Shown here: piece after piece, positions 1 to 9,742 of the stretch | Layout: every line of letters begins with the position of its first letter | How positions within the stretch are numbered: the stretch's first letter is position 1 | Assembly: GCF_002079055.1 (NCBI RefSeq) | Contig: NC_047487.1 | Span: 124,001 to 188,000 of the forward strand | From: Saccharomyces paradoxus | Taxonomy: Eukaryota; Ascomycota; Saccharomycetes; Saccharomycetales; Saccharomycetaceae | Reading direction: 5' to 3' | Length of the DNA stretch: 64,000 nt | The notes under the pieces: model-generated | What the model was told of the DNA's origin: nothing | What the model saw: the letters and a program-made list of their open reading frames with translations, nothing else | Databases searched by the model: none | Made by a program: the position numbers and the translations under genes

Positions 1-72
1 TTGAGCGAAAGCTTACGGTTCGAATTAAATGAATGGGAACATGCCATGAGAAGCAGGAGACACAAAAGGTAG
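1..72 (+). CDS. SWC3: SWC3 C-terminal end (partial)
   Basis: The window opens inside a frame that reads 23 codons and ends in TAG at 70-72; the last residues are EWEHAMRSRRHKR. This fits the basic C terminus of Swc3, a subunit of the SWR1 complex that swaps H2A.Z into nucleosomes. SWC3 is the neighbour expected convergent to MDM10 on yeast chromosome I. Only the tail is present, so the call rests on the tail sequence and on gene order; the rest of the gene lies to the left of the window. Confidence 0.75.
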   Translation: MSESLRFELNEWEHAMRSRRHKR

Positions 73-181
73 TGTGTCCGATTATTTTATTCTGCTTTAA
101 CGCCATTATGATTATACACGTTGCATTACTTACTTTTTTACTTGTATATTAAAACCTTTACTTTATTTTTCGTATCACTCA

Positions 182-1663
182 TCATGTGGAGTATTGGAGT
201 TGTATGCCAAACTTTGCCGGGAAAACAGGTATATTGCCGTTTTCTGCATCAGCTGCTGATATCGATATCGCATTGACATTTTTATCATCATCGGATAAAG
301 TTTCTTGACAGCTTCTAGTGAAAACCAGTTCTGTCCCGGCAGATATTAGAAACCCCCTCCATTTGCCTTCCCATAATAGTTTCAAAGTCTTGTCACGTAA
401 TGACGTGCTCAGTTTCCAAACACTGGTAAAAATGGAACTACTTATCTTGTTGTCAAATTTTTCGATGGTAGACCTTTCTTCGTCTATTTTTCTTAGTGAT
501 GACGAGAACGCATAAGTCAGGTCGTTTAGCAACTTTTGTTTATGAACAGGAATATCTAGTGGAGAAGGAATATCGTTATCAACTGAATTCAAATTTGGTA
601 CATTTTCGTGCAGTAGTTTAATCACTCTGTTATTTGAAATTGTATCCACCAATTCGTGGGAGATTGGTTCTAATTTGTCATTATTACTTCTATTGGTCTC
701 AGGCAAATGATGCTTCTTTTGCCAAAATTCGCACCCAAATGAAAGATTTGATTCAATTGAATAAAGATTAAAATCATATTTCGCGCAGAAAGTGGAATTC
801 GTTCCTGTCTTGGCCGAATATGTGGAGGATATATGACCAAATAATGGATTCCAAGATAACGTCAAAGTTAGCGGACGTCCCGTGTTGGTAGAATGTGTGT
901 AATACCTTAAAGTTGTCGAACAGCCGGGACTTAAACTGACCAATCCTAACCAAAACTCAGCACCAAGCGACAACGAAGAATTATTGTATAATGAAGTGTT
1001 AAACTTGGAAGGTGTGGTGAGAAAATTATGTAATATTCTATATCCACATAATAGATCGCTGGTGGAAAATATCCACTCCTGTAAATTGCGATGAGAATCT
1101 CTTTGAAAGTAGCATGTTAGAACATTTAAACTCTCTCTGAAACTGCTGATACCCTTGAGCATGAACTGGGTTTGTGAAGTTAGTCGTTTTATTATCATTG
1201 CCTCTAAATCAGAGCTAGGATAGTACATTCTACCATAATAAAGTGATTTCTTAACAAATTTTGAGTCATGTGGTAATTTCTTGTTATCCTCGAGTGTACT
1301 TTGGTCACTACTCAGCGTCTTCCCACTACTACCACTAAAGTTAAAGTTTGGTTGCAATTGTCTGTATGTTTCAGTCGCATCTTGTAATGGGATATCAGTA
1401 GAGTTACGCATGAAATTCTTCAACTGCTGTGCATCGGAATATAAATAACTCAGGGAACCATTTATCCTTGACCTTGTAGAAAAATCTAGAGAATTGAATG
1501 TATTGGGGGTAGATTTATTAGAGATTTGCAGGTGTATCGCTGAGGGAATTTGGAAATCTAATAATGTTCTCGATGTGGCCGTTATATCCTCGTAGCTGTT
1601 TTGTGTACTCCAATGGGTGCTCTGATAGAACGCCCTTAGTACTTGGTCCATATAGGGTAGCAT
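182..1663 (-). CDS. MDM10: Mdm10, mitochondrial outer-membrane beta-barrel of ERMES and SAM
   Basis: The 493-residue product matches Mdm10 along its length, starting MLPYMDQVLRAFYQ. Mdm10 is a porin-like beta-barrel in the mitochondrial outer membrane. It anchors the ERMES tether between ER and mitochondria, and it also joins the SAM complex for late assembly of Tom40 and Tom22. The sequence shows the expected mix of short amphipathic strands, with no signal peptide and no long hydrophobic helix; the C terminus (FGIQLQYST) has alternating hydrophobic and polar residues as in barrel-sorting signals. The ATG at 1661-1663 is the family start; a second Met lies four codons in. It is divergent from SPO7, with about 190 bp of shared upstream region. 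Many scattered substitutions relative to the S288C protein as remembered suggest a sister species. Confidence 0.97.
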   Translation of the reverse strand: MLPYMDQVLRAFYQSTHWSTQNSYEDITATSRTLLDFQIPSAIHLQISNKSTPNTFNSLDFSTRSRINGSLSYLYSDAQQLKNFMRNSTDIPLQDATETYRQLQPNFNFSGSSGKTLSSDQSTLEDNKKLPHDSKFVKKSLYYGRMYYPSSDLEAMIIKRLTSQTQFMLKGISSFRESLNVLTCYFQRDSHRNLQEWIFSTSDLLCGYRILHNFLTTPSKFNTSLYNNSSLSLGAEFWLGLVSLSPGCSTTLRYYTHSTNTGRPLTLTLSWNPLFGHISSTYSAKTGTNSTFCAKYDFNLYSIESNLSFGCEFWQKKHHLPETNRSNNDKLEPISHELVDTISNNRVIKLLHENVPNLNSVDNDIPSPLDIPVHKQKLLNDLTYAFSSSLRKIDEERSTIEKFDNKISSSIFTSVWKLSTSLRDKTLKLLWEGKWRGFLISAGTELVFTRSCQETLSDDDKNVNAISISAADAENGNIPVFPAKFGIQLQYST

Positions 1664-1851
1664 CGAGACCGGTCTTGTCTACCTGTATCTTTTTTTTTAA
1701 TGTATATTTGCTTTGTTTCTTCACTCAACAATAAAGTCAATGTAAATTTAAATATTAATTATTCTTTAAAAGGAAAGATGCGAAATTTAGCGAAAATCTA
1801 TTGATTACAGGCATAAAAGAAGAAGATAGTGGAAAGCTAATAAAGGAGGTC

Positions 1852-2631
1852 ATGGAGCCAGAGAGCATAGGCGATGTGGAGAACCATACTCAGGATGATA
1901 GTGGCAGTATTATATCCGGGCCTCGCAAGCGTTCTACAAGCAAGACATCTAGTGCGAAGAATATACGGAATTCCAGTAATATCTCCCCAGCATCGATGAT
2001 TTTCAGAAACTTGCTGATACTTGAGGATGATTTGAGACGCCAAGCTCACGAACAAAAGATACTGAAGTGGCAATTCACTTTATTCTTAGCGTCTATGGCC
2101 GGTGTAGGTGCGTTTACTTTTTACGAGCTATACTTTACTACAGATTATGTCAAGGGCTTCCATAGAGTTATTTTGCAATTCACTCTTTCTTTTATTTCCA
2201 TTACCGTAGTTCTTTTCCATATCAGTGGGCAATATAGAAGAACCATTGTCATTCCAAGAAGGTTTTTCACCTCCACTAATAAGGGAATTAGGCAGTTTAA
2301 TGTGAAGCTGGTTAAAGTACAGTCTACGTGGGACGAGAAATACACAGATTCAGTAAGATTTGTGAGTCGATCAATTGCTTATTGTAATATTTATTGCTTG
2401 AAAAAATTCCTGTGGCTTAAAGACGATAATACCATTGTGAAATTTTGGAAAAGTGTCACAATACAATCCCAACCGAGAATCGGGGCTGTTGATGTGAAAT
2501 TGGTGCTCAATCCCAGAGCATTTAGTGCGGAAATTAGAGAAGGATGGGAGATTTATAGAGACGAGTTTTGGGCCAGGGAAGGTGCAAGAAGACGCAAACA
2601 AGCGCATGAACTCCGACCTAAATCAGAATGA
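1852..2631 (+). CDS. SPO7: Spo7, regulatory subunit of the Nem1-Spo7 lipin phosphatase
   Basis: The 259-residue protein starts MEPESIGDVENH at the ATG 1852. The frame stays open upstream to 1801 but has no earlier ATG, so 1852 is the start. Spo7 sits in the nuclear/ER membrane with the catalytic subunit Nem1; together they dephosphorylate Pah1 and so set phospholipid synthesis, nuclear shape and sporulation. A Ser/Thr-rich basic N-terminal region (residues 20-45) precedes two hydrophobic segments at about 74-92 and 106-124, with both ends predicted in the cytosol. The C-terminal domain is basic and ends in ARRRKQAHELRPKSE. Length equals that of the known yeast protein. Confidence 0.97.
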   Translation: MEPESIGDVENHTQDDSGSIISGPRKRSTSKTSSAKNIRNSSNISPASMIFRNLLILEDDLRRQAHEQKILKWQFTLFLASMAGVGAFTFYELYFTTDYVKGFHRVILQFTLSFISITVVLFHISGQYRRTIVIPRRFFTSTNKGIRQFNVKLVKVQSTWDEKYTDSVRFVSRSIAYCNIYCLKKFLWLKDDNTIVKFWKSVTIQSQPRIGAVDVKLVLNPRAFSAEIREGWEIYRDEFWAREGARRRKQAHELRPKSE

Positions 2632-2910
2632 AAGAGTCGGGGGGTTCCTTCCTCCCGATAAGAGGTCATATTTACCTATGTAAAATTGTAACCATCTATG
2701 TTCACATATAAACCATATTTTATACATTATTGGAAGTGAAGCTTCTGTGTCGTGAAAATTTACAAATTCGCCATTCCATATTTAAGTTTTCCAACAAGTG
2801 TTAGAAACCCAGGGGTTGTTGAAATTGGTTAAACAAGACATCTTATTACATATTGCGGCATAAAGCTGGAAATATAAGAAGAACAAACTTGACATAATAG
2901 GTGTATAACA

Positions 2911-3516
2911 ATGACTTTAGCTTTTAATATGCAACGGTTGGCGTTTCGTAATTTGAATGTTGGGAAGTACATGTTCAAGAACGTCCCCTTGTGGAGGCCT
3001 AAGGTTAGCATCAAGCTGGGAAAGCCCTTAACTCGCTCTGTAGGGCTAGCTAGTGCTGGTGTAGCTGCTGGTGGGTTGTTCCTGATGAATTGCCAACCTT
3101 CCAAGTTGATATTGAACGATTCTTTAGGTGTCGCTGCCAAGCAATATGACGCCCGGGGGCCATTGGAACCAAAGGTCGGCAGCAGTGCGGCTACTACAGA
3201 GGAAAGGAGGAACAAGATAAGTAGTCACAAGCAGATGTTTTTAGGATCATTATTCGGTGTTGTTTTAGGGGTTACAGTGGCTAAGATATCCATTTTGTTT
3301 ATGTATGTTGGTATTACAAGTATGCTACTTTGTGAATGGTTGCGATACAAAGGATGGATTCGTATTAATCTGAAAAACATCAAGTCTGTTATTGTTTTGA
3401 AAGATGTAGACCTGAAGAAACTGCTTATTGATGGGTTATTAGGTACCGAATACATGGGCTTTAAAGTATTCTTTACATTGAGCTTCATATTAGCAAGTTT
3501 AAATGCCAATAAATGA
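2911..3516 (+). CDS. FUN14: Fun14, mitochondrial outer-membrane FUN14-family protein
   Basis: The 201-residue protein begins MTLAFNMQRLAFRNLNVGK. It has a basic N-terminal stretch, a hydrophobic segment near residues 45-62, and the conserved FUN14 core from about residue 108 (HKQMFLGSLFGVVLGVTVAKISILFMYVGITSM), followed by a last hydrophobic stretch at the C terminus. The family includes mammalian FUNDC1, a mitochondrial outer-membrane protein acting in mitophagy and ER contact; the yeast protein's role is less settled. The N-terminal 100 residues vary more than the core compared with S288C as remembered, and the protein is about three residues longer. It converges with ERP2 across 188 bp. 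Confidence 0.95.
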   Translation: MTLAFNMQRLAFRNLNVGKYMFKNVPLWRPKVSIKLGKPLTRSVGLASAGVAAGGLFLMNCQPSKLILNDSLGVAAKQYDARGPLEPKVGSSAATTEERRNKISSHKQMFLGSLFGVVLGVTVAKISILFMYVGITSMLLCEWLRYKGWIRINLKNIKSVIVLKDVDLKKLLIDGLLGTEYMGFKVFFTLSFILASLNANK

Positions 3517-3704
3517 GCAAGGTAAATGATCAGATATGAACAAGGGTTATACTTTTCCGTTTCATATTTTTTTATTTTTGGTATTTCATTTATCCTATAC
3601 AGTAAATATACATACGGTTGAGGAAGAGAAAAACAACCACTTCAAATAGAAACCTGATCGTGCTTTATTTTACGGGCATATATTCTTCGTAGATTGAAAA
3701 GTTC

Positions 3705-4352
3705 TTAAACGTAATTTTTTTGACGACCAGTGAAGAGGAATTGAATAAGTAGGACTTGGGCGATACTTATAACGGCGATGATGATCATGATTAGTATAGA
3801 TAACCAAGTCAACCTTGATTCGGTCGAATTGACGGTTGACATATTTCTCCATTCTCTGGCTCTCAAATAGTTCAAAGTCTTTGTGATTTTGTTTAAATTT
3901 CTATCGATTTCCTCCACGGCGTTATTGGCGATAATATCATCACTATTAACATCAGCTTCAGGTTCGTCAGTCAAAGTTTTTTCCTTTTCTAATGTAATTT
4001 CTACCTTTTTCAAGGCCGTACCGTAGTTATTGGAAAAGCAGAAAGTATACTTCCCCACTCCAAATGATTTCAACAAAAAGTCGGAATATTTCTTTTGTTT
4101 TTCACTAGTAATCACAGCTCCATCAGGGGCAGTAATATCAAAATCAATCTCAAAATTACCACCAGTTAGAACCTGATAACCCACAGCCAGAGAATCATCC
4201 TCAGTAGCCATATCGTAGTACAGACATTCTTTGCTGAATGCTGGTAAACTGATAGCAACTGGTGCGTAACTAGAAGATGCAGACACTGAATTGACCAACG
4301 CCAAAATTAGAACAATGAAGAAAGAGGGTAGAGCAATTGTAGATTTGATCAT
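3705..4352 (-). CDS. ERP2: Erp2, p24-family cargo receptor of COPII vesicles
   Basis: The start is the ATG at 4350-4352, giving 215 residues; the five codons before it begin with TTG and are not used. Residues 1-25 form a signal peptide. A GOLD-type luminal domain follows, with the two conserved cysteines (in KECLYYD and YTFCFSN), then a coiled-coil stretch (EEIDRNLNKITKTLNYLRARE). A single transmembrane helix lies near residues 184-205, with a short tail ending TGRQKNYV. Erp2 works with Erp1, Emp24 and Erv25 to load GPI-anchored and other cargo at ER exit sites. Its partner ERP1 is also in this window, across the centromere. Confidence 0.97.
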   Translation of the reverse strand: MIKSTIALPSFFIVLILALVNSVSASSSYAPVAISLPAFSKECLYYDMATEDDSLAVGYQVLTGGNFEIDFDITAPDGAVITSEKQKKYSDFLLKSFGVGKYTFCFSNNYGTALKKVEITLEKEKTLTDEPEADVNSDDIIANNAVEEIDRNLNKITKTLNYLRAREWRNMSTVNSTESRLTWLSILIMIIIAVISIAQVLLIQFLFTGRQKNYV

Positions 4353-4635
4353 GGTTTCGCTTTTCAATGAATGTACTCCACTGGTGGTCTTATCCTAGTT
4401 TAGTCACTTAATGCAGAATTAGCAGTGTCGATCCCTAAGGTTAATGAATCAAAATCACTGGAGATTCTATTAGTTTTTCATTTTAGCTTGTGCAAGTTTT
4501 GGCAAAATGTACTTTTTCGTGTTTCGGGACACGTCGCTGAAAAGAATAGAAATATAACCAAACGACATTATTATAAAGTGCAGTGAACACTAGCGCCAAG
4601 AGACTTAAGGTTTGCTTTGCAAAAGTCTTTATGAA

Positions 4636-4860
4636 TGAGAAGTGGGTGAATAATTAGATAATTGTTGGGATTCCATTGTTACTAAAGGCTATAATATTAG
4701 GTATATAGAATATACTAGAAGTTCTCCTCGAGGATATAGGAATCCACAAGAGGGAATCGATAACTCTACACAACAATATTGTTATTCCTCTTTCGCTTTA
4801 TACGTTGTCGTTCGTTATCCTATTATATTATCAATTCTTGCATTTCAGCTTCCATTAGAT
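4636..4860 (-). repeat. Delta LTR remnant (Ty1/Ty2 family), partial
   Basis: The reverse complement reads as the 3' two thirds of a delta LTR, including the conserved block that contains CTCGAGGAGAACTTC. It lies upstream of tRNA-Pro, the normal target zone of Ty1. It looks old and partial, with no internal Ty sequence. It forms one arm of an inverted pair with the next entry. Confidence 0.85.
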
Positions 4861-4861
4861 T

Positions 4862-5103
4862 GAGAAACAGTCATCCAATCTAATAGAAGCTGAAATGCAA
4901 GGATTGATAATGTAATAGGAAAATGAATGACAACGTATAAAAGGAAAGAAGATGAAGTAAAAACACTATGTAGAACTATCGATTCCCTTTTGTGGATTCC
5001 TATATCCTCGAGGAGAACTTCTAGTATATTCTATATACCTAATATTATAGCCTTTAGTAACAATGGAATCCCAACAATTATCTAATTATTCACCCAATTC
5101 TCA
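4862..5103 (+). repeat. Delta LTR remnant (Ty1/Ty2 family), partial, inverted to its neighbour
   Basis: This reads in the forward delta orientation from the mid-LTR block (GAAGCTGAAATGCAAGG) to the usual 3' end (CAACAATTATCT...TTCTCA). It begins within a few bases of the end of the reversed copy at 4636-4860, so the two make a large imperfect palindrome centred near 4868. It ends about 100 bp before tRNA-Pro. It is an old partial solo LTR. Confidence 0.87.
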
Positions 5104-5203
5104 ATAGAAAAGTCAAAAGTAAGTTCAACGTATGAACTTTTACTATTGGTAATAAAAGGTAATAAAACATGCCTTAATCTCAAAATATCACATCAATTAA
5201 TAC

Positions 5204-5306
5204 GGGCGTGTGGTCTAGTGGTATGATTCTCGCTTTGGGCGACTTCCTGATTAAACAGGAAGAGAAAGCATGCGAGAGGCCCTGGGTTCAATTCCCAGCT
5301 CGCCCC
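5204..5306 (+). tRNA. tP(UGG): tRNA-Pro (UGG), intron-containing
   Basis: The 103 bp gene has a 5' acceptor strand GGGCGTG paired with CTCGCCC. It has an A box (TGGTCTAGTGG), a B box (GGTTCAATTCC) and anticodon TGG followed by an intron of about 30 bp that can pair with itself (CTTCCTG...CAGGAAG). A T-run terminator follows directly (5314-5320). It sits just downstream of SSA1's 3' end, with delta remnants upstream, the usual arrangement for Ty1 targets. Tfc3, encoded in this window, is part of the factor that binds such A and B boxes. Confidence 0.97.
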
Positions 5307-5546
5307 GTTAAATTTTTTTCCATTTAGAAGAATTAACCAGTGCTTTCGTCATCAATAGTAACGATAGTAAAAGTAAATAAGTGCTTCTTCTCTTTTTTTA
5401 AATTGAAAAATTTCCTTTCTCTATAGCGTATAGAATATATGTTACATGTATATATATATATAAAATAAAAACGTTCGGAAAATTCCTCATTATACCCAGA
5501 TCATTAAAAGACATTTCGTTATTATTCAATTGCCAAGCCAAGTTGT

Positions 5547-6860
5547 TTAATCAACTTCTTCAACGGTTGGACCTTCAGCTTCTGGAGCTGGAGGAGCACC
5601 ACCTGGGAAACCACCTGGGGCAGCTCCTGCGGCACCGTCTGGAGCACCACCAGCTTGGTACAACTTAGACATGATTGGATTGGCAATGTCTTGCAATTCC
5701 TTCAACCTGTCATCGAATTCTTCCTTGGTAGCAGTGGTGTTGCTGTCTAACCAAGAAATAGTCTCTTCAGCCTTCTTAGTGACAGCGTCCTTGTCAGCTT
5801 GTTCCAATTTGTCACCAGCTTCAGAAATGGTGTTCTTCAAAGAGTAAGCAATGGATTCCAATTGGTTCTTGGAAGCAATTCTTTGAGATTCCTTTTCATC
5901 TTCTTCCTTGAATTTTTCAGCTTCAGCAACCATCTTTTCGATATCTTCCTTGGATAATCTACCCTTGTCGTTGGTAATAGTAATCTTGTTGGACTTACCA
6001 GTACCCTTTTCAACAGCAGAAACGTTCAAGATACCATTAGAGTCGACATCGAAAGTGACCTCAATTTGTGGGACACCTCTTGGAGCTGGTGGAATACCAC
6101 TCAATTCGAATTTACCCAACAAGTTGTTGTCCTTAGTCTTGGCTCTCTCACCTTCAAAGACTTGAATCAAAACACCTGGCTGGTTGTCAGCATAAGTAGA
6201 GAAGATCTCGGACTTCTTTGTTGGAATGGTAGAGTTTCTTGGAATCAACTTGGTCATGACACCACCAGCAGTTTCAATACCCAAGGATAATGGAGCGACA
6301 TCCAACAACAATAAATCTTGAGTCTTGGAAGATTCGTCACCAGTCAAAATAGCAGCTTGAACAGCAGCACCGTAAGCAACAGCTTCATCTGGGTTGATAG
6401 ATCTGTTTGGCTCCTTACCGTTGAAGTAGTCAGTGACCAATTTTTGGACCTTTGGAATTCTAGTAGAACCACCGACCAAAACAATTTCGTCGACTTGAGA
6501 CTTGTCCAATTTAGCATCTCTCAAGACCTTTTCAACTGGGTCCAAAGTAGATCTGAATAAGTCAGCACACAATTCTTCGAATCTGGCTCTAGTGATGGAA
6601 GTGTAGAAATCGATACCTTCAAACAAAGAGTCGATTTCAACGGAGGTTTGAGCAGAAGAAGATAAAGTTCTCTTGGCTCTTTCACAAGCAGTTCTTAGTC
6701 TTCTCAAAGCTCTTTGGTTGGAAGACAAGTCCTTCTTGTTCTTTCTCTTGAATTCTTGGATGAAGTGGTTGACCAATCTGTTGTCAAAATCTTCACCACC
6801 CAAATGGGTGTCACCAGCGGTAGCCTTAACTTCAAAGATACCGTCTTCAATGGACAACAA

Positions 6861-6893
<33 letters not shown>

Positions 6894-7475
6894 AATCAAG
6901 ACGTGTTCTTCTTTACCCTTCTTGTCCAAACCGTAGGCAATGGCAGCAGCAGTAGGTTCGTTGATGATACGCAAGACATTCAAACCAGCAATGGTACCAG
7001 CATCCTTGGTAGCTTGTCTTTGAGAATCGTTGAAGTAAGCTGGGACAGTGACGACAGCGTCATTGACCTTGGCACCCAAGAAAGATTCAGCGGTTTCCTT
7101 CATCTTACCTAAGACCATGGAGGAAATTTGTTCTGGGGTGAAGTTCTTGGTTTCACCCTTAAATTCAACTTGAATTTGTGGCTTACCGTCAACATCGATC
7201 AGCTTGAATGGGAAATGCTTCATATCACCCTGCACTTCTGGGTCGTTAAAGTTTCTACCGATCAAACGCTTAGCGTCGAAAACAGTATTCGAAGGATTCA
7301 TAGCAGCTTGATTCTTAGCAGCATCACCAATTAGTCTTTCAGTGTCAGTGAACGCGACAAAAGATGGTGTAGTTCTGTTACCTTGATCGTTGGCAATAAT
7401 GTCAACACGATCATTGGCAAAGTGAGCAACACATGAGTATGTTGTACCTAAATCAATACCGACAGCTTTTGACAT
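5547..7475 (-). CDS. SSA1: Ssa1, cytosolic Hsp70 chaperone
   Basis: The 642-residue protein is a full-length Hsp70. The ATPase domain covers about residues 1-383, with the signatures IDLGTTYS near the N terminus, [14 protein letters not shown] near 195 and [13 protein letters not shown] near 330. The linker has the DLLLLDV motif, followed by the substrate-binding domain and a Gly/Pro/Ala-rich tail ending EEVD, the docking site for TPR co-chaperones. It folds new and stressed proteins, aids protein import and clathrin uncoating, and restrains Hsf1. Codon use is strongly biased, as for an abundant protein. SSA1 rather than SSA2 is chosen from synteny with tRNA-Pro, ERP2 and EFB1. The tail differs slightly from S288C as remembered ([12 protein letters not shown]). 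Confidence 0.97.
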
Positions 7476-7634
7476 ATTATATTATTAATTATTTGAATTC
7501 TTGTTTCTTGTAATGCTTGATTACTTTTCTCTTGATGTACTTATTTTACAAATGAGGAAAAATAAAACAATTAAGATAAGAGTTGAGAAACGAACTACAA
7601 CTCAATCCCTTCTCGAAGACACATCAATCTACCC

Positions 7635-7642
7635 CTTATATA
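7635..7642 (-). promoter_or_regulatory. TATA box of SSA1
   Basis: The minus strand reads TATATAAG here, about 160 bp upstream of the SSA1 ATG at 7475. A strong TATA box fits a stress-induced gene. It lies between the heat-shock element at 7822-7839 and the coding region. Confidence 0.65.
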
Positions 7643-7821
7643 ACCTTGAGGTCCTCGAAACGATCAGCCAATCTAAATGGGCCCCCCTTCTTTTTGGGTT
7701 CTTTCTCTCCCTTTTGCCGCCGATGGAACGTTCTGGAAAAAGAAGAATAAATTAATGCTTCCTCGACTAAAATCTGGAGAAAAAACGCAGATGACATCTT
7801 CAAAATGTTCCAGAGGTTTCT

Positions 7822-7839
7822 TTCTAGAAAGTTCTGGAA
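7822..7839 (-). promoter_or_regulatory. Heat-shock element, four perfect alternating units
   Basis: The bases read TTC-TA-GAA-AG-TTC-TG-GAA, that is four contiguous inverted NGAAN units with perfect 5 bp spacing. This is a strong binding site for Hsf1 trimers. It lies about 350 bp upstream of the SSA1 ATG and about 400 bp upstream of EFB1. Further loose units flank it, including TTCCAG at 7809 and TTCTGGAA near 7732. SSA1 is a classical Hsf1 target, so the site most likely serves SSA1. Confidence 0.85.
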
Positions 7840-8224
7840 AGCTTTACAAGACTCCGCAAGAAATGAAAAAAAATACACCGTCGGTAATGATGAAAATATC
7901 ATCCACACACCACGCACACGTGTTTCATTTCTTTTTCTGGGTTTTTCTTTCCACCATTTTTCAACTAAGGAAATTTTTTTTCTTAGGGCTCAGAACCTGC
8001 AGGTGAAGAAACGCGGTAGAAATCAAAGCACAACGCAATAATTTGTCGACAACCGAGCCTTTGAAGAAAAAAATTTTCACATTGTCGTCTCTAAATAAAT
8101 AGTTTAAGGTTATCTATCCACTATATTTAGTCGCTTCTTTTTTTTTTTCTTCTGCTCTTCATCTTTTACCTCATGCTTCCTACCTTTTAGCACTGAAGAG
8201 TCCAACCGAATATATATACACATA

Positions 8225-9209
8225 ATGGCATCCAACGATTTCTCCAAGATTGAAACTTTGAAACAATTAAACGCTTCTTTGGCTGACAAGTCATACATTG
8301 AAGGGTATGTTCCGATTTAGTTTAGTTTATAGATTATTGTTTTTTCTCTTTCTTCTTTCCTATGATGCCATGTAAAGGGAAGATAACTAATAATGATTGC
8401 TTTTTTTTCGCTTATGTGAATGATGAATTTAATTCTTTGGTCCGTGTTTATGATGGGAAGTAAGACCCCCGATATGAGTGACAAAAGAGATGTGGTTGAC
8501 TATCACAGTATCTGACGATAGCACAGAGCAGAGTATCGTTATTAGTTATCTGTTATTTTTTTTCCCTTTTCGTTTAGAAAAAGAAAGGCAGAGTCTAAAG
8601 ATTATATTTCAGGGAAAAAAGTGTTCATTACTAACAAGCAAAATGTTTTGTTTCTCCTTTTAAAATAGTACTGCTGTTTCTCAAGCTGACGTCACTGTCT
8701 TCAAGGCTTTCCAATCTGCTTACCCAGAATTCTCCAGATGGTTCAACCACATCGCTTCCAAGGCCGATGAATTCGACTCTTTCCCAGCTGCCTCTGCTGC
8801 CGCTGCTGAAGAAGAAGATGACGATGACGTCGATTTATTCGGTTCCGACGATGAAGAAGCTGATGCTGAAGCTGAAAAGTTGAAGGCTGAAAGAATCGCT
8901 GCATACAACGCTAAGAAGGCTGCTAAGCCAGCTAAGCCAGCTGCTAAGTCCATTGTCACTCTAGATGTCAAGCCATGGGATGACGAAACCGATTTGGAAG
9001 AAATGGTTGCTAACGTCAAGGCCATCGAAATGGATGGTTTGACTTGGGGTGCTCACCAATTTATCCCAATTGGTTTCGGTATCAAGAAGTTGCAAATTAA
9101 CTGTGTCGTCGAAGATGCCAAGGTTTCTTTGGAGGACTTGCAACAAAATATCGAAGACGACGAAGACCACGTCCAATCTACCGATATTGCTGCTATGCAA
9201 AAATTATAA
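8225..9209 (+). CDS. EFB1: Efb1 (eEF1B alpha), nucleotide exchange factor; two exons
   Basis: Exon 1 is 8225-8304 and exon 2 is 8669-9209, giving 206 residues. The intron (8305-8668) has GTATGT at its start, TACTAAC at 8629-8635 and TAG at its end; the junction splits a Gly codon. Efb1 recharges eEF1A with GTP during elongation. The N-terminal GST-like region ([15 protein letters not shown]) is followed by a very acidic linker ([17 protein letters not shown]), then the catalytic C-terminal domain ending DIAAMQKL. Codon bias is very strong. About eight residues differ from my memory of the S288C protein (for example DETD for DETN and IEMD for IEME), which is a lot for such a conserved gene and argues for a sister species. 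Confidence 0.96.
8414..8521 (+). ncRNA. SNR18: snR18 (U18-type) box C/D snoRNA in the EFB1 intron
   Basis: Inside the EFB1 intron lies a box C (ATGATGA, 8420-8426) and a box D (CTGA, 8512-8515) about 90 bp apart, with internal C'/D'-like boxes between. The S288C EFB1 intron carries snR18 at the same offset from the 5' splice site. snR18 guides 2'-O-methylation of 25S rRNA. Ends are approximate, set by the terminal boxes. It is released from the spliced lariat, so its supply follows EFB1 transcription. Confidence 0.85.
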
Positions 9210-9742
9210 AAAGCTTTTTTTATAAACTTTTTATAATAAACATCAAAGCAAAAACAACATTGTAAAGATTAACAAATAAATGAAAAAACAACGAAATAAC
9301 TTAGGTTTTAGGCTAAAAAAACAGAAGGAATTTTGAACGATAAACTTTTCGACTGCACGCGAAACATTATTACTAATTTGTGTAACCACTATATAAGGAA
9401 TCGTGTTTATTAATTGAATTTATTCCGGGAATATTCAAGTTATGTATCTATCTTTTCATATTCTTAAATACACATACACATACTATCTTGCCAAAAACAC
9501 ACGCGGTGTAAGGAGTTATGGTGACAGCTTTTTCACGATTAGAAGAAAAACTCATTATTCGTAGCTTAATATGGCAAAAATGAGAAAGACATACTATCAA
9601 AACATAAGTTTCCTGAAAAAAAAAAAGGGAACCTCTTTACAATGGTACACCTGTGTAAACAAGTATAGTTATCAATAGTAAATACAAAGGCTTAATAAGC
9701 GCAGAATAAATATCTACCGAGATCATTAGTCATATATCTAGA
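9210..9742. other. Spacer between EFB1 and VPS8
   Basis: This 530 bp spacer holds the EFB1 3' end, A/T-rich and with TTTTTTATA-type polyadenylation sequence just after the stop, and the VPS8 promoter. An A-run is present at 9617-9627. I see no RNA gene or repeat in it. Confidence 0.6.

Noticed and set aside
4353-4367. Five-codon extension of ERP2
   Set aside because: It begins with TTG and precedes a perfect signal peptide that starts at the next ATG.
6714-7112. 132-codon open frame antisense to SSA1
   Set aside because: It lies opposite a strongly codon-biased gene, which commonly leaves the other strand open; the S288C counterpart (YAL004W) is, from memory, regarded as dubious.
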